From NCBI GenBank assembly GCA_017880705.1, contig JADGRS010000143.1, positions 1-7,485 of the forward strand: a DNA stretch of 7,485 nucleotides, in the 5' to 3' direction. The translations under genes and the position numbers were made by a program. The notes beneath the pieces are model-generated. The model had not been told where the DNA came from. It was given only the letters and a program-made list of their open reading frames with translations, and ran no database searches. Below, one piece after another: positions 1 through 6,094 of the stretch. Source of the stretch: Burkholderiales bacterium (lineage in GTDB: Bacteria; Pseudomonadota; Gammaproteobacteria; Burkholderiales; Usitatibacteraceae). Within the stretch, counting starts at the first letter, position 1. Each line of letters opens with the position of its first letter.

Positions 1-213
1 CATGTCGGGAAGGAAGATCTGCGCCGAAAGGATCTTCGACTTGTCGCTTCCCGCCTTCTTGAGCAGCGCGTCGATCTTCGCGAGGACCTCCTCGGTCTGC
101 CCGGTGATGTCCTTCGCCGTGTCGTCGGGCACTTCGCCCGCGAGGTAGATGGTATTTCCATGGACGACGGCTTCCGACAGGCGCTTTCCCACATTGAAGC
201 GTTGGATGCTCAT
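1..213 (-). CDS. RidA family (YjgF/YER057c/UK114) protein, partial: C-terminus beyond left edge
   Basis: Reading leftwards from the ATG at 213-211, 71 codons are present and the frame is still open at the window edge. The visible part is the N-terminal half of a Rid domain: a short first strand (MSIQRFNVG), then SEAVVHGNTIYLAGEVP, the helix with GQTEEVLAKIDALLKKAG, and KILSAQIFLPDM. It resembles the YoaB-like branch more than archetypal RidA, judged from memory of E. coli YoaB. Archetypal RidA proteins hydrolyse reactive enamine/imine intermediates made by PLP dehydratases and amino-acid oxidases, protecting other PLP enzymes. The Arg that supports this activity lies in the missing C-terminal half, so activity cannot be judged here. 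The gene is third in the dadA-ilvA-ridA operon, starts 16 bp after the ilvA stop, and is the only start in the window with a good Shine-Dalgarno. Its two upstream neighbours make exactly the substrates Rid proteins act on, which supports the call. A full-length protein would be about 115 residues. Confidence 0.9.
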   Translation of the reverse strand, partial: MSIQRFNVGKRLSEAVVHGNTIYLAGEVPDDTAKDITGQTEEVLAKIDALLKKAGSDKSKILSAQIFLPDM

Positions 214-216
214 GTT

Positions 217-222
217 CCCTCC
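217..222 (-). promoter_or_regulatory. Shine-Dalgarno of the ridA gene
   Basis: The minus strand reads GGAGGG followed by AAC and the ATG of the RidA gene. This is a strong anti-16S match with slightly short spacing. It fixes the start at 213 and stands out because no other gene here has a comparable site at normal distance. Confidence 0.75.
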
Positions 223-229
223 GTTGGAT

Positions 230-1441
230 TCAATCGACCGGGTGGGCGCGAGCCTTGAAGCCGATGCCCTGGAGCGCGGCGACGATCTGCTCGACGTGCT
301 CGCGGTTGCGGGTCTTCAGGACCACGTCGATCTCGACGTTCTGCACCGCGAGCTGGGTGAAGGTGCGCTGGTGGTGGACTTCCTCGATGCTCGCGTTCTG
401 CTCGGCGATGCAGGCCGTCACCTTCGCGAGGGAGCCCGGCAGGTCGCGCACTTCCACGATCACGCGGGCGAGGCGTCCGGTGCGCACCATGCCGCGCTCG
501 ATGATCTCCGCGAGCATCAGCGGGTCGATGTTGCCCCCGCCCAGGACCAGGGCGACGCGCTTGCCGGCGAAACGCTCGCGGTTGCGAATGAGCGCCGCCA
601 TCGGCGCCGCGCCCGCGCCTTCGACCACGGTCTTCTCGATCTCGAGGAGCATCACGATCGCCTCCTCGATGTCGCCCTCGTCGACGAGGAAGATCTCGGC
701 GACGTTCTTCCCGATGATGGGCAGCGTGAGGGTGCCCGGCTCCTTCACGGCGATCCCCTCGGCGATGGTGGAGGCGGCGAACTCCGCCTTCGTGCCCTTC
801 AGCGCGTGGTACATCCCGGGGAAGCGCAGCATCTCGACGCCGAACACCTCGATCGCGGGCTTCATCGATTTCGCGGCGATGGAGATTCCCGAGATGAGGC
901 CGCCGCCGCCGATCGCCACGATGAGCGCATCGAGCTCGGGATGCTCCTGCAGGATCTCGAGCCCCGCCGTGCCCTGCCCGGCGATCACTTTCTCGTCGTT
1001 GTACGGATGCACGAGCGTGAGGCCGCGCTCGACCGCGGCGGCCATCGCGAAATCCTTGGCGCCGTCGAAGTTGTCGCCCTCGAGGATCACCTCCGCGCCG
1101 TGGCGCTGCGTCTGCTCGACCTTAACCCACGGCGTGTAGCGCGGCATCACGATCACCGCGGGAATGCCGAGGCGATGCGCGTGGTAGGCCACTCCCTGCG
1201 CGTGGTTTCCGGCGGAGCACGCGATCACGCCCTTGGCGCGCTGCGCCGCATCGAGCGACGCGAGCTTGTTCAGCGCGCCGCGCTCCTTGAACGACGCCGT
1301 GAACTGGTGGTTCTCGAACTTGAGGTAGACCTCGGCGCCGGTGATGTCGGAGAGCGTGCGCGAGTGCAGGCACGGCGTGCGCACGACCCGGCCCTCGATC
1401 ACCTGGGCGGCGGCCTCGATTTCCTTGAGCGTGACGGTCAT
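230..1441 (-). CDS. ilvA: Threonine ammonia-lyase (threonine/serine dehydratase), medium form with single ACT domain
   Basis: A 403-residue fold-type II PLP enzyme that deaminates L-threonine to 2-oxobutanoate, and usually also L-serine to pyruvate, through an enamine/imine intermediate. The PLP Schiff-base lysine is K52 in ASFKERGA. The substrate/cofactor loop SAGNHAQG is at residues 76-83. The glycine-rich phosphate-binding loop IGGGGL is at 177-182, and a second glycine-rich segment, LGGGNID, is at 300-306. Residues from about 325 to 400 form one ACT domain (RVIVEVRDLPGSLAKV onward), a ligand-binding regulatory module. Length and single ACT match the medium form, longer than ACT-less TdcB and shorter than the E. 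coli IlvA with two ACT-like repeats. The ATG at 1441-1439 shares ATGA with the dadA stop and has no Shine-Dalgarno, so translation is probably coupled to dadA. The same frame stays open far upstream inside dadA, but homology begins at MTVTLKEIEAA, supporting this start. A catabolic rather than isoleucine-biosynthetic role is inferred from the context: dadA and ridA, with no other ilv genes seen. Confidence 0.94.
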   Translation of the reverse strand: MTVTLKEIEAAAQVIEGRVVRTPCLHSRTLSDITGAEVYLKFENHQFTASFKERGALNKLASLDAAQRAKGVIACSAGNHAQGVAYHAHRLGIPAVIVMPRYTPWVKVEQTQRHGAEVILEGDNFDGAKDFAMAAAVERGLTLVHPYNDEKVIAGQGTAGLEILQEHPELDALIVAIGGGGLISGISIAAKSMKPAIEVFGVEMLRFPGMYHALKGTKAEFAASTIAEGIAVKEPGTLTLPIIGKNVAEIFLVDEGDIEEAIVMLLEIEKTVVEGAGAAPMAALIRNRERFAGKRVALVLGGGNIDPLMLAEIIERGMVRTGRLARVIVEVRDLPGSLAKVTACIAEQNASIEEVHHQRTFTQLAVQNVEIDVVLKTRNREHVEQIVAALQGIGFKARAHPVD

Positions 1442-2694
1442 CGGGAGGTGAAGCGGAAGTCCACGTCGGGCTTGCGACCGCTGATGATATCCGCAAGCGC
1501 GCGCCCCGACCCGGCGGCCATGGTCCACCCGAGCGTGCCGTGGCCCGTGTTGAGGTAGAGGTTCCGGTAGCGCGTCGCGCCGATGAGAGGCACGTTCGAG
1601 GGCGTGGAGGGGCGAAGGCCGGTCCAGAACTCCGCGTTGCCATAGTCGCCCGCGTCGGGAAACATCTCGCCGACCCGGCGGGTGAGCGCCTCGCAGCGCA
1701 CCGTGTTGAGCTCGGTCGAGTAGCCCGACAGCTCCGCCGTTCCCGCGATGCGCATGCGATCCCCGAGGCGCGTGATGACGATCTTGGCCGCGTCGTCGGT
1801 GAGGCTCACGCGCGGCGCCTTCGACGCGTCGCGGATCGGCAGCGACGCCGAGTAGCCCTTCGCGGGGTACACCGCAAGGCCGATCCCGATGGGGCGCGTG
1901 AGGAGCGGCGAGTAGCTCCCGAGAGCGACGACGTAGGCGTCGGCCTTCATCACCTCGTCGATGCCCTCGCCATGCCTTACCGCGATGCCTTCCACCTCGC
2001 CCGCGCGCGCGACAATGCGCAGGATCGTGCGTCCATAGAGAAAGCGAGCGCCCTTCTCCGCGGCCATCTTCGCGAGGCGGGCGGTGAACAGATGCGCATC
2101 TCCCGATTCGTCGGACGAAGTGTAGGTCGCCCCCACGATGCGATCGCGCGCCGAGGCGAGCGCGGGCTCGATCTTCACGGCCTCGTCGACCGACTTCACG
2201 TCCCGGTCGAGCCCGTACTTGCGCATGATCGAGGCCGCGCCGGCCGCGCGGTCGAACTCCTCGCGCTCCGTGTAGTAGTGGAGGATCCCGAGCGCGAGCT
2301 GGTCGTACTGGATTCCGGTCGCGGCGCGCAGCTCCTGCAACGACGCGCGGCTGAAGAGCGAGAGCCTCACGATCTCGCCGATGTTCGCGCGGGTCCGTCC
2401 TGGAAGGCATTCGGCGAGGAAGCGGATTCCCCACGACCATTGGTGCGGGTCCATTCGCAGGCGAAACAGCAGCGGCGCGTCGTCGCGCCACAGCCATTGC
2501 AGGATCTTCCCCGGCGCGCCGGGATTGGCCCACGGCTCGGCGTGGCACACGGAGATCTGGCCTCCGTTCGCGAACGAGGTCTCGAGCCCGGCGCCTTCAC
2601 GGCGGTCGACCACCGTGACTTCGTGGCCGTGCTGGGTGAGATACCAGGCGGTGGAGACGCCGATCACGCCGGCGCCGAGGACGAGGACTTTCAT
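1438..2694 (-). CDS. dadA: D-amino acid dehydrogenase, FAD-dependent (DadA family)
   Basis: A 418-residue flavoprotein that oxidises D-amino acids (typically D-alanine) to 2-imino acids, which hydrolyse to 2-oxo acids and ammonia. Electrons pass to the respiratory chain, so family members act at the inner face of the cytoplasmic membrane. The N-terminus carries the FAD dinucleotide fold, GAGVIG at residues 7-12, with D30 at the end of the second strand for the adenine ribose. SFANGGQIS (40-48) is the usual DadA flavin-contact segment. The C-terminal FAD region shows GLRPSTPSNVPLIG (359-372) and LNTGHGTLGWTM (381-392), very characteristic of DadA rather than GlyA-type or sarcosine oxidases. 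Length is close to E. coli DadA (about 430). The ATG at 2694-2692 has no Shine-Dalgarno and a TATAAT box ends only 9 nt before it, so the message may be nearly leaderless. The stop overlaps the ilvA start by ATGA. Substrate range cannot be read from the sequence. Confidence 0.94.
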   Translation of the reverse strand: MKVLVLGAGVIGVSTAWYLTQHGHEVTVVDRREGAGLETSFANGGQISVCHAEPWANPGAPGKILQWLWRDDAPLLFRLRMDPHQWSWGIRFLAECLPGRTRANIGEIVRLSLFSRASLQELRAATGIQYDQLALGILHYYTEREEFDRAAGAASIMRKYGLDRDVKSVDEAVKIEPALASARDRIVGATYTSSDESGDAHLFTARLAKMAAEKGARFLYGRTILRIVARAGEVEGIAVRHGEGIDEVMKADAYVVALGSYSPLLTRPIGIGLAVYPAKGYSASLPIRDASKAPRVSLTDDAAKIVITRLGDRMRIAGTAELSGYSTELNTVRCEALTRRVGEMFPDAGDYGNAEFWTGLRPSTPSNVPLIGATRYRNLYLNTGHGTLGWTMAAGSGRALADIISGRKPDVDFRFTSR

Positions 2695-2703
2695 TGGGGA
2701 GGC

Positions 2704-2709
2704 ATTATA
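2704..2709 (-). promoter_or_regulatory. Putative -10 box of the dadA-ilvA-ridA operon
   Basis: The minus strand reads a perfect TATAAT. It ends 9 nt before the dadA ATG, so a start site at normal distance (about 2697) would leave only 2-4 nt of 5' leader. No good -35 hexamer is seen at 16-18 nt; that stretch is GC-rich and lies inside the first codons of the divergent Nudix gene. Activator dependence (for example an Lrp/DadR-like regulator) is possible, but no operator is recognised. Confidence 0.5.
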
Positions 2710-2711
2710 CT
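2706..2711 (+). promoter_or_regulatory. Putative -10 box for the Nudix-transporter genes
   Basis: The plus strand reads TATACT, a five-of-six match to the sigma70 -10 hexamer. It ends 8 nt before the ATG at 2720, which would give a leader of 0-2 nt. It overlaps the opposing TATAAT by four bases. A partial -35 (AGGACT, 2684-2689, spacing 16) matches only three of six positions and lies inside dadA. A purine-rich GGGGAGG at 2696-2702 is 17 nt from the ATG, too far for a normal ribosome binding site. Confidence 0.35.
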
Positions 2712-2719
2712 TTCACGAC

Positions 2720-3595
2720 ATGAGACCCCGCGCCTATCAAGACCTGCTGGGCTTCGTCCGGACCGCCTGCACCCATGCCTCGCACGCGGGCCGCGAGCTT
2801 CCCGTGATTGCGTTCTACGTGAGGGAGCATGCGATCGGATGGCTCACGCCGTCATTCGCCGACCTCCTGCGGCGCTGGCCCCACGTCTTCGAAGTGAACC
2901 CGGCCTTCGTGAGGCTCTCGGCGAGGCCCGATTCGCCCCAGGGCCGCAGCGCCGCCATGGCCGAAGTCACCCACGACCTCGCGCGCGACGGCGCGCTGTC
3001 GGGCTGGCGCGACGAGCTCGTGAGCGTCTCGGCGCACTACGGCCAGCCGGAGCTCTTCCGCATCGAGCGCGCCGCCACGCGCCACTTCGGGCTCATGGCC
3101 TACGGCGCGCACATGAACGGCTTCACGCGCGAGGGCGGCCTCGAGCACGCGTGGATCGCACGCCGCAGCCCCGACAAGCAGATCGATCCCGACAAGCTGG
3201 ACAACCTCGTCGGAGGGCGCATCAGCGCGGGGATGAGCGTCGACGAGACCCTTCGCAAGGAAGCATGGGAGGAGGCCGGCCTCGCGCCCTCGCTCCTCGC
3301 GGGATTGAATTGCCTCGGAGCGGTGCGCGTCGAGTATTCGGTTCCCGAAGGGCTGCACCGCGAGATCCTCTTCGTGCACGACGTCTGGCTTCCCGACGAC
3401 TACAAGCCCGTCAACCAGGATGGCGAGGTCGCCGAGATCCGCCGCATGCCGGTCGAGGACGTGATCGAGAGCCTTCTCGCCGGCGATTTCACGCTCGACG
3501 CGGGCGTGGTGATGATCGACGGCCTGCTGCGGCTGGGCGCGGTGCTTCCGGAGGACCCGCAGTACCTGGATCTCGTCCGGCTCATGAAGCCGTGA
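2720..3595 (+). CDS. DUF4743-Nudix hydrolase, Tnr3-like (probable oxidised-thiamin diphosphatase type)
   Basis: A 291-residue two-part protein. Residues 1-130 match the N-terminal DUF4743-type domain seen in fungal Tnr3, yeast YJR142W and plant plastid Nudix proteins (YQDLLGFVRTA, VIAFYVREHAIGWLTPSFADLL, ending in RHFGLMAYGAHMNGF). Residues about 130-270 are a Nudix domain. The Nudix box spans 166-188: G166, then M172 where the consensus has E, K180 where it has R, then E181, E184, E185, A186, G187 and L188. The metal-binding glutamates E181, E184 and E185 are kept, and the M and K substitutions are, as I recall, usual in this subfamily, so the enzyme should be active. Characterised Tnr3-type Nudix enzymes cleave diphosphates of damaged thiamin (oxo- and oxythiamin), clearing toxic analogues; assigning that substrate here is by family. 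The ATG at 2720 is chosen because homology begins there; upstream in-frame codons run back into dadA. Its TGA overlaps the GTG of the transporter gene (GTGA). Confidence 0.88.
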   Translation: MRPRAYQDLLGFVRTACTHASHAGRELPVIAFYVREHAIGWLTPSFADLLRRWPHVFEVNPAFVRLSARPDSPQGRSAAMAEVTHDLARDGALSGWRDELVSVSAHYGQPELFRIERAATRHFGLMAYGAHMNGFTREGGLEHAWIARRSPDKQIDPDKLDNLVGGRISAGMSVDETLRKEAWEEAGLAPSLLAGLNCLGAVRVEYSVPEGLHREILFVHDVWLPDDYKPVNQDGEVAEIRRMPVEDVIESLLAGDFTLDAGVVMIDGLLRLGAVLPEDPQYLDLVRLMKP

Positions 3596-4458
3596 CGGCG
3601 TTCGCGCTGGGACTCGTCCTCCTCGCCGCATTCATCCACGCGGGCTGGAACTTCCTCCTCAAGAAAAGTGGCGGCGGCACGGGCCTCATCACCGTCGCGT
3701 CGATCGCGTCGCTCGCGCTCTACGCGCCGATCGTGGTCGTCGCGACGTGGCTCTCGGCCTATCGCTTCACGCCGGTGCACCTCGCGCTGATGCTGGGCAG
3801 CGGCATGATCCACACGACCTATTTCCTGCTGCTCGATCGCGCGTACCGCAGCGGCGGCGACCTTTCGATCGTCTATCCGCTGGCGCGCTCGACGGGCCCG
3901 CTCCTCACGATCGTCGTCGCGATCGCGCTCCTCGGCGAGCGCCCGGGCCCCACCGCGATCGGCGGCGCGATCCTCATCGGCGTATCGGCGATGATCCTCG
4001 CGGGCAATCCCCTCAAGTGGCACAAGAGCGAGGCGCGTCAGGCCGTGGGGTTCGCGCTCCTCACCGGGTGCACCATCGCGACCTACACGATATGGGACAA
4101 GGCGAGCGTAGCGACGTGGCTCATTCCGCCGCTGCTCTACGACTGGGGCACGAACCTGTTCCGCATCTGCGTGCTGGTGCCCCTCGCGCACCGGCGAACG
4201 CCCGGCGCGATGGCCGCGGCCTGGCGCGAGCGGCGCAAGACGGCGATCGCGCTCGCGCTCCTCATGCCGCTTTCGTACATTCTCGTGCTGACGGCGATGG
4301 TCTTCACGCCCGTGAGCCTCGTGGCGCCCGCGCGGGAAGTGTCGATCCTCTTCGCCGCGCTCATGGGCGCGCACCTGCTGCGCGAGGGCGATGTCGCGCG
4401 CCGCGCCGCCGCCGCGATCGGCATGGTGCTCGGCATCTCGGGGCTGGCCCTGGGGTAG
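3592..4458 (+). CDS. DMT superfamily (EamA-type) transporter, substrate unknown
   Basis: A 288-residue, very hydrophobic integral inner-membrane protein with about ten predicted helices, near residues 2-22, 31-54, 62-82, 99-115, 119-138, 150-167, 176-199, 217-237, 242-262 and 270-288. This matches the two five-helix repeats of drug/metabolite transporters. Family-like features are HAGWNFLLKKS after helix 1, DRAYRSGGDLSIVYPLARS in the helix 3-4 region, LLGERP after helix 4, and the equivalent LLREGD in the second half. The GTG at 3592 overlaps the preceding TGA by 4 nt and has no Shine-Dalgarno, so expression is probably coupled to the Nudix gene. That tie might hint at a shared pathway, such as thiamin or a breakdown product, but DMT proteins carry many solutes and the sequence alone does not identify one. 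The stop is the TAG at 4456-4458. Confidence 0.85.
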   Translation: MTAFALGLVLLAAFIHAGWNFLLKKSGGGTGLITVASIASLALYAPIVVVATWLSAYRFTPVHLALMLGSGMIHTTYFLLLDRAYRSGGDLSIVYPLARSTGPLLTIVVAIALLGERPGPTAIGGAILIGVSAMILAGNPLKWHKSEARQAVGFALLTGCTIATYTIWDKASVATWLIPPLLYDWGTNLFRICVLVPLAHRRTPGAMAAAWRERRKTAIALALLMPLSYILVLTAMVFTPVSLVAPAREVSILFAALMGAHLLREGDVARRAAAAIGMVLGISGLALG

Positions 4459-4461
4459 AAT
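4456..4461 (+). promoter_or_regulatory. Possible -10 box (TAGAAT) for pgi
   Basis: TAGAAT overlaps the transporter stop codon and lies about 36 nt before the pgi ATG, so a leader of about 30 nt would result. No acceptable -35 hexamer is seen at 16-18 nt. The 39-bp gap 4459-4497 otherwise shows nothing recognisable. pgi may equally be read through from the upstream genes. Confidence 0.25.
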
Positions 4462-4497
4462 TCGCCCCACAAGAGGCGCGTTTCGCAACCCCTGAGA

Positions 4498-6072
4498 ATG
4501 CCTACCTTTCCAACCTCTGCGGCCTGGCAGGCCCTCGTCGCGCATCGCGACGCGCTCGCCGGCACGCGCCTTTCGCAGATGTGGGGCGCCGACGCCGCGC
4601 GCGGCGCGGCGCTCACGTTTTCCTGCGCGGGAATCGCCGTCGACTTTTCCAAGCAGCGCATCGACGCGCAGGCCATCGCGCTCCTCGCCGCGCTCGCGCG
4701 CGAACGCGGCCTCGCCGCCGCGATCGAGAAGCTCTTCACGGGTGAGCGCGTCAACGCCACGGAGAATCGCCCGGCGCTGCACACGGCGTTGCGCGGCGAC
4801 GAGCACGTGGCCGTCGACGGCGTGGACCTGCGTCCCGAGATCCAGCGCAACCGCGAGCGCATGCGCGTCTTCGCCGAGGCGGTGCGCGCGGGCCAGTGGA
4901 AGGGCGCGACCGCAGAGCGCTTCACGCACGTGCTCGCGCTCGGCATCGGCGGGTCTTCGCTCGGCCCGAGGCTCGCGATCGAGGCGCTGCACGCGGAGGC
5001 GGACGGGCCCGAGGTGCGCTTCGTCAACAACATCGACGCCGCGGAATTCGACGACGCCGTCGCGGGCCTCGATCCCGCGTCCACCCTCGTCGTCGTCGCC
5101 TCGAAGACCTTCACCACCCAGGAAACGAGGCAGAACGCCGCTGCGGCGAAGGAGTGGATCGTCGCGGCGCTCGGGCCCGAGGCGCTCGCGCGCCACTTCG
5201 TCGCATCCACGGCGAACAACGAGGCCGCGATCGCGTGGGGCCTGCCCGAATGCAACGTCTTCCCGTTCGCCGACTGGGTGGGCGGGCGCTACTCGCTCTG
5301 GTCGTCGGTCGGCCTTCCGGTCGCGATCGCGGTGGGCATGGCGCGCTTCGAGCAGCTGCTCGCGGGCGCGCACAACGCCGACCTCCAGTTCCGTTCCGAT
5401 CCTTTCGAGCGGAACGTGCCGGTGCTTCTCGGCCTCGTGGGCGTGTCGAACCGCAATTTCCTGGGCGCGGCGAGCCATGCGGTGCTGAGCTACGCCTCGC
5501 GCCTCGAGAGCCTTCCCGCGTACCTGCAGCAGCTCGAGATGGAGTCGAACGGCAAGCGCGTCGGCCTCGACGGCGAGCCCGTCGGCCTGGAAACGTGCCC
5601 GGTGGTGTGGGGCGGCACCGAGACTCCCGGCCAGCACGCGTTTCATCAATGGCTGCACCAGGGCACGGGAATCGCGAGCTGCGACTTCATCGTCGTCGCG
5701 CGCGCCATGGGCAAGGCGCTTGCGCACCACGAAATCCTGCTCGCGAACGCCTGCGCGCAGTCGGAAGCGTTGATGAACGGCGTCGAGACGGCCGATGCCC
5801 ATCGCGCATGCCCCGGCGACCGCGTGAGCACCACCTTCGTGTTGCCGCGGCTCGACGCCTTCAACCTCGGCGCGCTCCTCGCGATCCACGAGCACAAGGT
5901 GTACGTGCAGGCGACGATCTGGGGCATCAACCCGTTCGACCAGTTCGGCGTCGAGCTCGGCAAGACCATCGCCGCGCAGATCCTTCCCGCGGTGCGCGGC
6001 GACGACGCATCCCTTCATCCGGCGACGCGTCACCTCCTCGACGTGATCCGCAAGCTCGGCGCGTCCCAATAA
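4498..6072 (+). CDS. pgi: Glucose-6-phosphate isomerase
   Basis: A complete 524-residue cytosolic enzyme interconverting glucose 6-phosphate and fructose 6-phosphate in glycolysis and gluconeogenesis. N-terminal region: NATENRPALHTALRG (86-100) and the phosphate-site loop LGIGGSSLGPRLA (148-160). SKTFTTQET (202-210) and the first family signature DWVGGRYSLWSSVG (259-272) follow; R264 corresponds to the active-site Arg. Catalytic base E349 lies in MESNGK, ring-opening H380 in GQHAF, and the Lys K489 ends the second signature FDQFGVELGK. These map onto rabbit E357, H388 and K518 by motif spacing. Length is slightly under E. coli Pgi (about 549), within the family range. The ATG at 4498 has no clear ribosome binding site; AAGAGG at 4471-4476 is about 21 nt away. 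The gene sits 39 bp after the transporter and 22 bp before the sensor-like gene, all on the same strand. Nothing about the protein looks aberrant. Confidence 0.97.
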   Translation: MPTFPTSAAWQALVAHRDALAGTRLSQMWGADAARGAALTFSCAGIAVDFSKQRIDAQAIALLAALARERGLAAAIEKLFTGERVNATENRPALHTALRGDEHVAVDGVDLRPEIQRNRERMRVFAEAVRAGQWKGATAERFTHVLALGIGGSSLGPRLAIEALHAEADGPEVRFVNNIDAAEFDDAVAGLDPASTLVVVASKTFTTQETRQNAAAAKEWIVAALGPEALARHFVASTANNEAAIAWGLPECNVFPFADWVGGRYSLWSSVGLPVAIAVGMARFEQLLAGAHNADLQFRSDPFERNVPVLLGLVGVSNRNFLGAASHAVLSYASRLESLPAYLQQLEMESNGKRVGLDGEPVGLETCPVVWGGTETPGQHAFHQWLHQGTGIASCDFIVVARAMGKALAHHEILLANACAQSEALMNGVETADAHRACPGDRVSTTFVLPRLDAFNLGALLAIHEHKVYVQATIWGINPFDQFGVELGKTIAAQILPAVRGDDASLHPATRHLLDVIRKLGASQ

Positions 6073-6094
6073 GGTGGTCGCTCCCGCGCACTCC

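Noticed and set aside
149..1558. Long plus-strand frames opposite ilvA (149-1558 and 255-1139)
   Set aside because: They are antisense shadows; the translations are low-complexity Arg/Asp/Leu or Ser/Arg-rich, and the minus-strand ilvA protein carries all family motifs.
230..2548. A 772-codon reading of the ilvA frame extending far into dadA, suggesting a fusion
   Set aside because: Residues upstream of MTVTLKEIEAA are Arg-rich nonsense from the alternative frame of dadA, whose own frame is intact. The ATG at 1441 with its ATGA overlap is the natural start.
2735..2740. TTGATA on the minus strand as the -35 of the dadA promoter
   Set aside because: It is a good hexamer, but lies 25 nt from the TATAAT box, well outside the 16-18 nt spacing sigma70 promoters use.
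4451..4470. A TGGGG...CCCCA inverted repeat after the transporter gene as a terminator
   Set aside because: The stem is only 5 bp with a 9-nt loop and there is no T tract, so it is unlikely to terminate.
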